Positions 1-12,573 of a DNA stretch of 64,000 nucleotides are shown here, in pieces (within the stretch, counting starts at the first letter, position 1; each line of letters starts with the position of its first letter). A program made the translations under genes and the position numbers. The notes beneath the pieces were generated by a model. The model did no database searches. It worked only from the letters and a program-made list of their open reading frames with translations, and was not told where the DNA came from. The stretch spans positions 2,222,501-2,286,500 of the forward strand of contig JAKNDB010000079.1 of the NCBI GenBank assembly GCA_024305405.1, given 5' to 3'. Source of the DNA: Dirofilaria immitis. Its lineage: Eukaryota > Nematoda > Chromadorea > Rhabditida > Onchocercidae.

Positions 1-3000
1 GTATCGCCAACAAATGAAACGTGACGGAAGATCGAGACGTGGTATGGTACGTGAAGTTCACTAATTCCTGATAAAGTTCGAACATTATGCACATTTTTAA
101 TTATTATTATTATCATTGCAGGAAGCGATGTTAGAAAGAGGAACTGTTTGGCGTGATCGTAGCGTGAGTCCTACTGTCGAAAGAGGCCAATATGCGGCTG
201 GAAGTACGCTTGATCGTTATCAGAATCACTCCAAACGACGTGGAAATTTTTCGGTGATAAAATTATCGATTAGCATATAGTGAAGGCATTTTAGAAATAT
301 AGCCATTTATTATGAAGAGAACTAGAAGAATTTTCATTACTGTGGAATGCTGAGGATGGATACCTTACCATAATGTTTTTATTCTTTTTTTTTATGCAGA
401 AAAATATCACTGCAAATACTAATATAAATTAACCGAAGACAGTTCTTGCATAAATTCAAATTATCTTTCGCTGGTGATGTTTTGCTGGAAGTTTTGTTAT
501 AATTTTGAAAGCAGTTCAGAATCCACTTATCTAAAAGCTGAATGAATCCATGTAAAGCCAAATGCGATTAACAACGACATACTTGTTCTTTTGCAACATT
601 CAGCTCTTCACCATATATGACCGATCGAAGAGGAAAATTATGAGGAACATTTTATGGATGATTATGAAAAATTAGACATCGACGATATAGTACAGAAATC
701 ATCTTGACAATTGTCACATAATACTCGTTTTCGAAATATTGTTCCTTGTGCTGTTTATTGTAATGGACGCCTTCCCGATAACAACAACGTATTTCCATCG
801 GTGCTACTAATTCATCGTGAATAGCAATAAATTGACTACTCTCTTGATGGTTGTGGAGCATACATATTGGATGTTTTAGCAGTTTGGTCAGCAAGTTCGA
901 TGGAGACTTTTCACTGCTTGTGTCATAAGTCTCATTGTCATGTTCGTTAATAGAACTCAAGAATCAACATTTTACCATTTCAAATGATTATTTTAATGGA
1001 AACAGCACTTTTTGGCGCATACATTAATGAAGTCAGGCAATGTGTTATATACTTGTATAACTTTTTATATGTATCAAATAAGGAAGGCAGAAGTGATGGA
1101 TATGTAATTCGAAAAATTGGGTGTCATTGGAATATCTGGAAGTGCAAAAGTTTTTTATGATTTATAGGAAGCACCAAAATTCATATTGGGAAATACTGAA
1201 AAATTTTAAACAAAAAAGATCCTTGTTGCGTATGGATTGTAAAGGAATATTCACATTTGAAAATGAAAATTTATCTATGGATCTCGTTTTTGAAGTGAGA
1301 AGTAACCGTAGTTTTCTGATCGAAGTCTGTGGCTTTGAAAAGATGTGTAACATTTGTAGATTTGTCAGTCATTTATCACTCTAGTAGTAATACTCTTTTA
1401 ATAAGATTGCTTTAGCAGTTTTATCTTCTATATGATAATCAATGATTTTCAGCATTTTGTTTTTTGATACCTCAAATCTGTTACATGGAGATATCAGTAG
1501 CAAAAATTCTCAAATTTTCTAGAAAAAGGATTTTTACTGAAATAAAATTGAAATTCAACAGGGAATAAAGGTGAATGAAAGCAGTTCATCAAATGGGCGT
1601 CCAAAATATCGACGCAGAGAGCAGTTGGATAACAACAGAGAGTTAAGCAGATCGACTATGAGGATGTCACCTACTTCAGTTAAGAGAGGACCGATGGGAA
1701 ATCGCGAATATTTGTATGTTATAGTTTAGCTTTGCTTTAATTTTCTCTTTTTATATTCATTTCATTAGACGGACAAATGAATATTGTTTCATTTCTACTT
1801 TTATTTTTGAAGTCTAATTGACGATATTAGAAAAATGACTTGAGATGGGATTTTCGCTAACTTAAGTTTATATTGCAGTAGATATTCACGTATCTGTTTG
1901 CTTATTTTCTTGCAGAAAACAACTATAATTGTAGCTGCAAAATATTTTTTTCATCATATTTTAAAATTTCTTGCTTCACTATTACTCTTCTTGACAACAG
2001 TTGGCAAAAGTTGTACTGTGTATTGTAGCTGTATATTGTCCATTGGGAAAAAAAGATATCGAAAAAACATAAAGTGAAAGAGTGAATTAGAACGAATGGA
2101 TTACGTCTAGAAATTGGGATGTTGAAAGCATATATTTCTTTTATGGAGGGAAAAGTTACAGCGATTGATTTATGAATCATTCTTTCGAGCTTATGCTAAT
2201 GCTAATGTTTCATGTTGACTATCTGAAACAGAGATAACGTCAGCTGTTTTCGAGAGCTACTTTAATCACGTTTGTGATATCGTTCATCATATTCAAACTG
2301 TCTTATGAAACGGAAAGCTATGTATATTAAAGAGTGAATTTAACGAAGACCATATCGAATGATTTTCGATTCTGAGTAGAATTTCATTTCTATGTACGGC
2401 AACTACGATAACCTAGAAACATTTTTTATCGACATACTTTTTTTTTAAATTACAGTTTTGCTGTAAACAAACGGATTCTAAATGGAATAATAACTGTTTA
2501 TGCTGAATTGAACATTGACATTTAAACTCAAGGAAAGGTCTGGAATTATGTTTGACGAGTACTGACATGAAATATGAAAGCAATTTTTGCGATGACTGTT
2601 CGGTAGATCATTTTAGGTGTTACTAGCTGTTTATTATTTGCTTTATATTTATTTGGTGTCACTACGTTTTCAAATCATTTTTCATATTTTTTCCGTGTAT
2701 GCTGAATTCGACATGGCTCTAATAGGGTCGGGAACTTTCTGGAATAACTTCACAAAATTGCTGAATGATACATATATTTGCTGTGTTTATTGGGTTTATT
2801 AGACATTTTATTCGGAAAGGATACTCATAAGAAGACACAGGATTCTAATGTACAATTAACCTAATTATAATAAAATATTTCGAGACTATTGGTGTGATGA
2901 TGCTAATCAAATGGAATATTACAGCGAATAAATATAGATTTCGTCATGGATTTTTATGACAGAAATGCATTGAATTGTTCTAATCATAGTGTTCGAGAAA

Positions 3001-5950
3001 TTTTATATATTCATTGATCTATGCATTCATTGAATGGCGTTATATATATTTTAAAACAAATCGCATAAGAACTGAAGAACTTTTTTGAATGAGGGATGGC
3101 TCGTGCTAGATGCTGAATCGAAAATTCAATTTTGTTTTATGGGAACGGTATAATATGATTGATTCAGACGAATATGATGGCTTGGATTCTATAAGTATTG
3201 AATTGCATATGATAATCTATTGCATATTCAATACTACTAAAATGGTATTTGTATGTGAACAATTCAGATTAAAGTGGGCGAAGTGAATTCCAGGATTGGA
3301 CAAGAGCTTGTTAAATGGAACTCAAATAGCAATTTATGGAATAAAATATAATTTAAATCTATATGCTGAATATGGCTTCGAATCCGAATTTGTAAGCAGA
3401 ATGAAGAAGAGCAAACATCAGATGGATAATAATATCTATAATAGCGGAACAATACTATGAGATTATTTGCTAAAGAAGCCAAAAACTGGAAGGATTTTTG
3501 ACAGCAATTTGGATTGATTTTTTGATTTGAAAATCATTATTGATGTGTTTTTTTGGCTAAAATATTTTCCTGTAGCAGATCATTTTAAGGGGTCGTGAGT
3601 TAACAAAACACTATCGAGGACGCGATCGGTTGAATGCTGCAGAGAGATCCAGAAGCAAAGAAATTCGTTTTTACATGATGAGATTAATCGTAATATCTAC
3701 CGAGTGCAACCATCAGAATATGGTGGTGAGCGGATGCAGAACTATCATTTACAAACTGAATCTCAGCTTGCCACCGATGAAAGTGCTGGAAAAATTAACA
3801 ATAGTGATTTTTCTCGAACTGTTTTGATTTGTTTCAGATTTCCACATCTTTAAGTTCAATCCCTGCCCAGGATTTTTGCTCGTTTAAAATTTTTACAAAT
3901 TCAAAATTTATGTTATAGGTTTTCAAAAAGATCCAATGATTGTTATTTGACTCAAACGCTTCGGCATAAACACCAGTTGTTTCACTTGGAATATTCCATA
4001 TTCTGTAAAGCAGTAATTAGTTCTAGTTTAGACTTGGCCAATTGGCGTATAGAAGATTTGTTGGGAGGACAGTCAGTGCTCAACGCAGATAGCATACAGA
4101 GTTTGTTTTTGTATCAAATATTTTTTTAGTGTGGTTAGTATGGGCATGTAGAAGTTGATTTCAATGCATAAGAAATGTTGTGATTTGTAAATAGACACTT
4201 AGTCATAGCATATTTTTTACTGCATGACATTTTTCTAATTGAAATTTCAGTCATTGTTCTATCATTTTATCCAGCGAAATAGGAGATGCATTATTAATTT
4301 GCTTTTTTAAGTATTAAAAATAATTCCAACATTTTCACCATTTATTTCTACCCTTTTACTTCATTATGAGATCCGAATTTTCGTGGAACTTTTGACAAGA
4401 GCTATACATTTGCAGTCCATTAAGGTTTTATCAAGCAGAACATTTTTCATGCCATCGCGCCCTTTATGCATTTAGTAAAATTTGAAATTTAGATGCACAG
4501 ACGTGGATCGCTAACGATAACAGTTTAAGTCCGGCACAGATTATCCGCGCTCGTGAACTTCTTCAAGAATTGTTAATTACAATCACGGCGAAACCAGATG
4601 TGCCAGTTGCAAGTAGGCTTATGAAACATCCAACTAATGATTTTTGTAATTCAAAATTGTATTGATTTATTTAGAATGATTAAGTTTTTTCAAAGAAAAT
4701 GAAATTTAGGTGGAAATGTTCCTACTACGATGCGCCAAGCTATTTATATAGAAGAACGTAGTTTCCCGGAAGATAGGCCGCCGGGATTTATTACTGATCG
4801 TCGAATTTCTGATTATACTTTATCGCACAACTTTTCTCAGCAGAGCATGCAATCCCCAGTACGGAGTGATGCTAAAATACGCGGACGAGAACTGCCGGCT
4901 ATGCATAATTCCTTACCTATCACTGTACCGCTAACAATTCCGACGCAGAACTGGCGTGACGATCCCTTAGCGGTATATTCTGATTCAGGTGAAATGCCAA
5001 TGACTTCTCGGGACATACCTAAAAGCCCCGACTTTCGTATGTTTTGTCATGAAATAATTCTTATTAGATCATCTGTTCAAGTTTCAGTTTATTAATATGT
5101 TTTATAATTCATATTTTTAGTTTGCGAATTTTATACTTTTATATTTATCGCTTTTATTGCATTACAGACTTATTTTTGTTAATTACACTGCATTGTATAA
5201 TTTTTTCTCTGCCAAAATTTCATCTAGTAAATAATTTCCATAACAGGTTGTGAATCACAGAGTGATTATCCAGTTATGCATGCTGAAAACCCTGAGTTCG
5301 AAAAAGGGAACAGGGAACACGATCCTATTCTTTTAGCGCCAGAAAAGCGAAAATCACACTATCGTGATCATCGTCGAATATCTAGATCTAGAAGCCGTAG
5401 TTTAGGAAAAAATTGTGGTTAGTACTGAAATATTTCATGTGAAATGTAATTTTTCCAAAAGCTATAATTTATCGTAGTTCGATCAGGTCAGATTTTGAAG
5501 CCAAGTTTTTTTCCTGCTTTAGAAGTTCAATTTTTTTTCTAGAAGTGAGTGTTGGAGAACGGCGAGTTCCTATAAAATCTCGAAATTTTATTAACGTTGG
5601 AGTAAATCGTCAACGAAAAGGATTTAGAAGAAACAACTTATCAAATGAGGTTTATGATTTACTTAATACTTCGTTTGTGAATAAAGATTAAAAATTGAGT
5701 TGGTTAAAGTTTTTAATTAATGTGATACTTCAGAATAAAATTAGCAATAATTGGCAATTAAAGTCTCGTCTATTAATACTATCCTAAATACTTTTATCAA
5801 CATAATTTTTATGGACGAGAGCGCGTTCCAATAGTTCTAATCTTTTGGAAATTTTAGGCAGATCACAGACATCGCAGAGACAATAGAAATGGAAGAAGTT
5901 TATGTCACTCATCACCTCCCACACGCGCTGTGAGAAGACATAGAAGATAG
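1..5950 (+). CDS. RS/Arg-rich protein, 3' part of gene (function not recognised)
   Basis: The gene runs in from the left edge. Exons with matching phases: 1-46, 122-253, 1562-1713, about 3590-3820, 3919-4100, 4493-4612, 4710-5036, 5247-5417, 5543-5649 and 5858-5950, with the TAG stop at 5948-5950. The protein is very basic and polar: Arg/Ser dipeptides (ISRSRSRSLGKN near 5390), many RR/RD/RH pairs, and an Arg-rich C-terminus ending VRRHRR. Exon 4493-4612 encodes a short helical stretch (LSPAQIIRARELLQELLITI). Composition suggests a nuclear RNA-associated protein, but I recognise no domain. Exon 3590-3820 is uncertain: the frame joining both neighbours looks poor in its second half, while another frame starting after the T5 run at 3668-3672 looks better. 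A possible AATTAAA poly(A) signal lies at about 5994. Introns 254-1561 and 1714-3589 hold nothing I can name. Confidence 0.7.
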
Positions 5951-6038
5951 AAATTTTTCAGCATGTCTAAATTATAATGTCATCCCATTTCCCAATTAAA
6001 ATTAGATATATGCCGTTTGTTTTCAAATTTTTATTAGC

Positions 6039-6122
6039 ATGCAAGCGGCATTGATTTTATTGTTATTACTTTCTATTGTCGCCTGTAACATTGCTAAAGA
6101 ATCTATCAGAGGACTTTTTGCA
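6039..6122 (+). CDS. candidate first exon of a small secreted protein
   Basis: An ATG sits one base behind an acceptor-like AG (tttttattag, ending at 6037) and opens a 28-codon exon ending in a good donor (GCA|gtaaga at 6123). The translation is a textbook signal peptide: MQAALILLLLLSIVAC, a hydrophobic core followed by Ala/Cys, then NIAKESIRGLFA. It begins only 88 bp after the stop of the upstream gene, on the same strand, as in nematode operons. I could not identify the following exon(s) between 6123 and 6984; candidate acceptors near 6342 and 6470 lead quickly to stops. It may be a real small gene, an alternative leader, or chance. Confidence 0.35.
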
Positions 6123-6984
6123 GTAAGACCAATGCTCAGAATTTTCAATTCGTTATATCTCTTTAATCAATATATAAATGTTCTTTTTCTCTTTTCCTGC
6201 CTGCTTTTATCATGCGTTATTTTTTCAGTTTCTCATTTTTTCTGCTATTGTGACACTTTTCAACATTCCTATCACTTTTTATTTTCGTAAATTATCTTCG
6301 TAATTTTTTTCTTCCATTATTGTGTAATGAAAGTTTTTAGTGGAAGTTTGCAGTGAAAGTTTTTATCTTAATTTTAAGTTTGTGAAAAATTTCGTCTGTA
6401 TAAAATAATTTTAAGTCTCTCTAAAATAAAATTTTATTTTCTCATTTAGTTATAACTTCAGCTTTGTTGTAACATCATATAAAAATGTTTCAAAAAAATA
6501 TTCTTTGCTGATGTAATTTGATTTATGAAATTGTTGTTATGAGGCTTATTTCCCATGAATGTTTGATTACAACATTGAAGAAAAACACATAAATAATTGA
6601 GCAAATTAATTGCAAGCAATGAAATGATTAGGAATTTGTTAGATTGTCGGATTTTGATTGACTCATTCAAATAGTTCATCATGAAATATCGTATTAAACG
6701 TTATGATTATTGTTTCTATTAAGAAGATGGCCAAAACGAATTTATGATTGATATCGGTATATCGTCAGTAATGAGTTGGATTGCATGGCAAATGAGATGA
6801 AAATAATAAAACTCTCTGAATCAAGTGATTCTCTTTTCAACATTTCTTTAGATTTGATCATTGATAAAGGCATAGCGGATTATTTATGATCATTTAAAAC
6901 ATTAAATCTTCTGTGAGTTATATATAAGTTAATATTTTCTATCATTATGATTGATAGCTAAGATATTATTTTAAAGAGTTGCTA

Positions 6985-8165
6985 ATGAATACATATGCAT
7001 TATTTATAGCATATAATACGGCGATTTGTCGTTGTTTGCAAATACTTGAAGAAGGTGGTATAATTGCATTACCGACGGATACATTATATGGCGTGGTTAC
7101 TACGATATCCAATTCTGATAAACTTTACAAATTGAAGCGTCGTAATCGCTCAAAACCCCTTGGTCTCTTTCTTAGCAATGTTCAAGAAGTTCAAAGGTTT
7201 GTCAATATTTGTTTAGCATCTTTATGACTCATAATAAATGTTATTAATAGATGATATAGAATTAGTATCTTTGAAATAATGACTTTGAGAAATGGCCGTA
7301 ATAATCAATATAAATATTTGATTTTCTAATCTAGTTCATGGTAATTACTTTATGTAATGAGCTAATGTGAAAATATTGTTCATAATTTGTAATCTTATTT
7401 TCAGATGGTGTCATCAAACAATTGAAAATAATGATTTAAAAAAATTGTTACCAGGACCGGTAACGTTAATCTTTGAACGTTCTACTCTTCTACCGAGCAC
7501 TTTTAATCCAGAACATGCAACAGTCGGTATTCGCATTCCTAATCACGATTTTGTTCGTTCATTGTTAATTCGCTTAAATGATGTTCCATTAGCTCAAACC
7601 AGTGCTAACATTTCCAATGATCAAAATAATCCAGTATGCATTGAAGTAAGTGTAAAATACATAATAATGGAACTTATTCCACTAAATGAAATTCTTTTGG
7701 AAGAGAGATGCTATTTTAAGTACACAGCGACTGTCTCATAATGTCTTTTGTTAATAATTTCATATATCTTTTGCCTCATTCCTGACCTAGGTTCAAATGC
7801 TTACTCTTTTATTTAATGCAGACTAAGGAATTCAATATCGAAATTCTCAACACGAATTTTTTTTGAAACTTTGAAATGTTTGTCACAAAGACAATTTATA
7901 GGATTTCAAGGATCTGTAGCCAGAATTGGATTTGATAATAGATGGTGACTCATTAAAGGGTCGAGATGGTAGAGTGAATTACGAAGGTAGTACGGTGATC
8001 AGTCTGAGTATTCCTGGTACTTACAGCATAATTCGAGATGGATGGTAAGTTTTAATAGATAGTGGATTAGCTAGTTAACAAAGTCCATGTCATTGATTTT
8101 TTTCTCTGAGACAAAAATTATATAAGTAAATTTTTAGTGCGAGGACGGACACTGAGGAAAACTGA
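6985..8165 (+). CDS. YRDC: YRDC domain protein, threonylcarbamoyl-AMP synthase
   Basis: Makes threonylcarbamoyl-AMP from Thr, bicarbonate and ATP for the t6A37 modification of ANN-decoding tRNAs (known for the Sua5/YrdC/YRDC family). Exons: 6985-7196, 7405-7645, 7920 (or 7902)-8044 and 8138-8165; about 201 aa. Visible family motifs: ALPTDTLYG, then KRRNRSKPLGLFLSN (the Arg/Lys-Pro substrate loop), LLPGPVTLIFERS, VGIRIPNHDF, PLAQTSANIS and GSTVISLSIPGTYSIIRDGCA. This matches the vertebrate YRDC type without the long Sua5 domain. Oddity: if exon 3 starts at the first acceptor (7902), its reading frame meets TAG at 7917-7919, where relatives have Trp (DLW). Using that TAG's own AG as acceptor (exon from 7920) keeps the phase. 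The start at 6985 is the first ATG of the frame; an upstream targeting exon could exist. Tail-to-tail with the Rab gene. Confidence 0.88.
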
Positions 8166-8400
8166 GAGACTGCGGACTAATTGGTTTATCAGATGGTGAT
8201 TCTATGAAATGATATGGTTATCTGGACCGAATTTTCATAAAACTTTATTTGAAATTTGTCTCAACTTTCATATTGCATATGTTTTCATTGATACTACGAG
8301 AAGACATGAAATTAAGTATTGGCAGATAGCAAATTTTTTCTGAATTGCTTTTCTTGGAAAATAATTTGTCAAAGAGAATAGCGTAAAGTTCATATATAAA

Positions 8401-10361
8401 TCACTTGCAGCATGATGACAACTTCAAGCGACACCTTCCTCTTATTCTTCGTTCCGATGTATAATGTAACTTTTTGACTGTCCGATCATCTTGAGAATAT
8501 GATATTACATATTGATCATTCTTCTTTATTTCAAGAATCTGTAAAAAATCCAAAAACTTCTATTTCAATCAGAATGCCAACGTTTCTTAGATTCTCAGTC
8601 GCATATATTTTGTAGGAAATTAAAAAAAAAGAAAGAAATATGGATTTAATTGGAAAACATTATACTTGTTTTGCTAGTAAGCCAAATGCGTCTTCAATGC
8701 CATAGTTAGCTTTTGCCGATGTTTTCAAAGCATGCAGGAAACCTCCTTTTTCACGATATTCCTCCAGTTTCTCATCTGTTATTTTGTTATCAAGATCAGC
8801 CTTAAATAAAGTTTAAGTTACCATTCAGGAATAATCAGAGCATATATGTACTAATTACAAATAACGAAATAATGAAATATTATGCAATTTGTTAATCCCA
8901 TAAAACTTATTTTAATATTCTATGTCAAAAATTTTATTTCAAAAGCTTTATTGTTGTATATATTTGTTGTTAAATAAAATTTTAAAGCAAATTAAATGTT
9001 TTTTTCTTTTTTAATAGTAAAGCATTAATTAGAGAATACAAGCCTTAAAAAGCCTGGCCATAATCAATATGATTATCATGTAGACTAGTCCAATAAAGTT
9101 TCTCTTTAATTATTAAAAATTATCATCACTTAAGATAACGGATAAAATACCTTATTAGCAATAAGTATAGAAGGTAATGGTTTTTCAGTTGCAAGAGTAA
9201 TTTTACTATCTAAATCTGTTTTCCAACGTAATGCTCCATCATAGGTATTTTGACGAGTAGTATCGAATACGATAAGAGCACCATGAGCATCTTTATAATA
9301 TACTCGTGTCATATTACTGAATCGATCTTGACCTAATTAAAAATAAATTACTACTGTATTATATGCTTAAATATAAAACAAATATTTCTTTAAAAAAAAG
9401 AAAAAAAAGGTCAATCGATTTTTAATATCATAAATCAATAATAGTTTATAATATTTTTAAATAATTTTTACTTTCCTAATTTTTTTTCTATTAATTTTAT
9501 TTTATCAATTATTTATACCTGAAATATCCCATAATTGTAAACGAAGTGTTATTCCATCATTCCATAATAAAGTTCTTGTTGCAAAATCAACACCAACCTA
9601 AAAATAATTTTTTATATTTCATTTTCAATTTTTTCTTTCATTTTACAAGAATCTTTTGTTTTTCTTTTTTCTTAAAGATTTCTTTTATAATAAAATTTTT
9701 GTAAAAAATTATTGCAATATGATAGATCAAAAAATCAAAAATTATTTTAACAATAAAAATTCAATTATCATTAAAGAGCATTATCAATTTTGATAGTAAT
9801 AGAAATAATTTAAGAATACGAAATATACCGTAGCCTTATAATGTTGTGTAAACAAATTATGCGCATAACGCTGTACGATTGATGATTTTCCGGTACCAAC
9901 ATCACCAATGATTAAAATTTTAAACAAAAATTGATCTGTAGAAGATGTTACATATCCATTTGATGATGTTGATGGCTGAAAATTAGATTTTATAAGAAAC
10001 GATATTTTTTTCTTCCTTCCTCTATTCCTTTTATTCCTTTATAATATTTGTTAATTTATACGTATCTAAAAAAGGATGACCTAGAAATTCTCGAAAAACA
10101 TAAAATGGTTTGCTCTTACTAAAATTAAATTTATTTCTACTCTCTCTGATGTATGTTTACAATAAAAACATTTCCATGATATGATAAGAAATAAAATTCC
10201 TGACGAGAACTGTTATTATCAAATTTCAAACAATTCATTCCAATAAGTTATACTTAAAATTTCGTAAAATTTTTGTTAGAATTTTTAAACTATTATAAAT
10301 TTTGATTAATTACTATTTAAATTTCAAATAATAAATTATTGCTTACCTGAGATGAATCCAT
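8401..10361 (-). CDS. Rab32/38-family small GTPase (GLO-1-like)
   Basis: Membrane-trafficking GTPase; the Rab32/38 subfamily serves lysosome-related organelles, and the nematode member GLO-1 serves gut granules. Six exons, all phases closing: 10361-10347, 9975-9829, 9597-9519, 9332-9151, 8800-8666 and 8538-8401; 231 aa. Motifs: P-loop GDVGTGKSS, switch I region ending ATVGVDFATR (the Rab32-type GVDFA), WDISGQDRFSNMTRVYY in switch II (DISGQ plus NMTRVYY is typical of Rab32/38), ANKADLD for base recognition, TSAK, and a C-terminal SSCCK for double prenylation. The last exon is easy to miss: exon 5 reads straight into its intron as GTA TAA, which mimics a stop at 8660-8662. The gene stays complete only if that GT is used as donor and the acceptor at 8539-8540 is taken. 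The N-terminus before the P-loop is short and Ser/Thr-rich. Confidence 0.93.
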
Positions 10362-12102
10362 AAAATAGATGTTAATACTAATTTTAATTTGATAATGATA
10401 CTCTTAAACACGACTAATAACGGTGAATAGTTGCGTTTAGACGATTGAAAGAAAAATAATTGATAAGATCACTTCTGATAGCGATAAGAAATTTTACAGT
10501 GCGCTCACTACAGCTAACACTAATTCTTTGGCAATTGATAACGGACCATATCAATGTTACAGTTTATGACGAAATAGAAGAGCTTACCTACTTCTTCGTG
10601 TACATTTGATGATATCAATATGATAACTGTAAAATTTTGAATTAAATAGATACGAAGTAATAACTATCAAAGGCGATTAATCCGATGATCTATTTATCAA
10701 CTTATCATTTAATTAAATTTTTTTCTATTTTATATGAAAATAAAAGAAAGAATAAATTCATATATAGTAGTAATACAAATTGATTTACATCAATAGATAA
10801 CTTTAAATTGTCAGCCTGAAAATGATGACGAAGTTTGCAATAATACAATTAAGTGATTTTTTTTTCGAAATCAAAAAGTGATAAGCTTTAACAAACAATA
10901 TTTTATCATTTCAATGAAATAAAAAGATTATTTAAACTTATCAAATAAGCAATCATTTAGTTTAAAAAGTATTTTAAAATTGAAAATAGAATTTTTGAAT
11001 GTTAATTGTTTTCCTTTTATATCAATTAGTATACTAATTAAAAACAAATTTTGATATTTGAAAAAGTAATTTTATACTTTCTAAAATCATAGACATCTTT
11101 TCAAGCTAAGAATAAATTATAAAAAATTTCATTCCATATTATTATTATAAATGATTACTTATATTTAAGTTATTAAATAATAAAAATTAAAAAATTGTTT
11201 ATTTGTTTTGTTTTGTTTTATTTTATTTTTCATTTTATCATAAATATATTTAAGCAAAAATGTCAATTTTTAAGTTTTAATTTTTAAAACAAAAAAAATT
11301 TATTTTTTTTGTCAAATAAAAAATTATTTTATTTTATTAGAAATATATTTAATTATAATCAGAAAAAAAATACTTCAAACTTCATAATAACATTGCTAAC
11401 TCTTTTTTTTTTTAATATATAAATAAACACATATTGTTAATTATTAATGATTGATAAAAATTTTAATTTCATACAATAATTATTCATTTGTTAAGAAGAT
11501 AATTCATGGTAACAATTTATCTGATAAGAAATAATTTTACAAATTATCACAAAAATATTCATTTATTAATAATTCATATAGTAGTATCTACAAGAATTAA
11601 CTTAAATATTATATAGGTAGCATTATTCAAGTTTGCTTTAATTTAAATATATTAATAAAAGAATAAGTTTGGCACTATTTAAGTTTGTTTTAATTTAACT
11701 ATATCAGTACTTTTCAATGATAACTAATAAATGATATGATAAATTTTGCTTCCCAAATACAGATTTAAGTATTCAAGCATAAAAATTAGCATACTCGTAT
11801 AAATAATTTATTGAAAATACTGATAGACTTGATTGTTACCTATTTTAACGATCAAAATATTTCATTTCTAATTAGTATTATCGAATATTTTCGCATAACA
11901 AATCAATCAATAAATATAATAAACAAAGGAATAAATAAAATAAATAAGTCAATAAATTGGAATATGATGTTAAATAAGTTAATTTTAAAGAATATTTGTT
12001 AAGTATAAATGATGTGATAATTTTTTTTAAACTAATAGACAAATCATATCATATTAATAATATATTGATTGAATATAATGATTAATATGAAATAAATTAG
12101 TT
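10362..12102. other. AT-rich intergenic region without recognisable gene
   Basis: About 1.7 kb of strongly AT-rich sequence between the head-to-head Rab32-like and TSUP genes, full of A and T runs and ATT/AAT words. The short open frames inside are compositionally biased and lack splice structure or motifs. It presumably carries both promoters, but I can point to no specific element. Confidence 0.7.
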
Positions 12103-12371
12103 ATCACTATCATCATCATCATCGTTATTATTATTATCATCATCACCATCATTATAATCATCATCAACATCATCATTATCATCACCCCTACCACCATTAT
12201 CATTATCATTATCACCATCACCATCATCATCATTATTGCTATTATCATCATCATCATTATCATTGTCATCATTATCACTATCATCATCATCATCATCGCT
12301 ATTATTATTATCATCACCATCATTATCATCATCACTGTCATCATCATTATTATTATTATCATCGTCAATCA
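12103..12371. repeat. ATC/GAT trinucleotide microsatellite
   Basis: About 270 bp of imperfect (ATC)n / (ATT)n on the plus strand, interrupted by ACC and GTC variants. On the minus strand it reads as poly-(Asp/Asn/Ser) in one frame and poly-(Met/Ile) in another. Those frames are by-products of the repeat. Confidence 0.95.
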
Positions 12372-12573
12372 TTTCATTTTATTATAGTTAACGTTTTTTT
12401 TTTTAATTTTCTGCAATGCGATAATTATAAGAGTATTTTAGAAAATTGGAAATGTGCTAAAAAAGTTTAACATCACATTGTGATATATGTCTGTCTTTCA
12501 TTCAATTCAATATTTTCAAACAAGTCTTGCCTACATTTTATTTTTCCATTTAAAAATACCTCCGATATTCGCA

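Noticed and set aside
3264..3482. 72-codon minus-strand frame in an intron of the RS-rich gene
   Set aside because: No motif, AT-driven composition, no splice signals.
12054..12372. Minus-strand open frames of poly-Met/Ile and poly-Asp/Asn
   Set aside because: Direct translations of the ATC/GAT microsatellite; no splice sites or start context.
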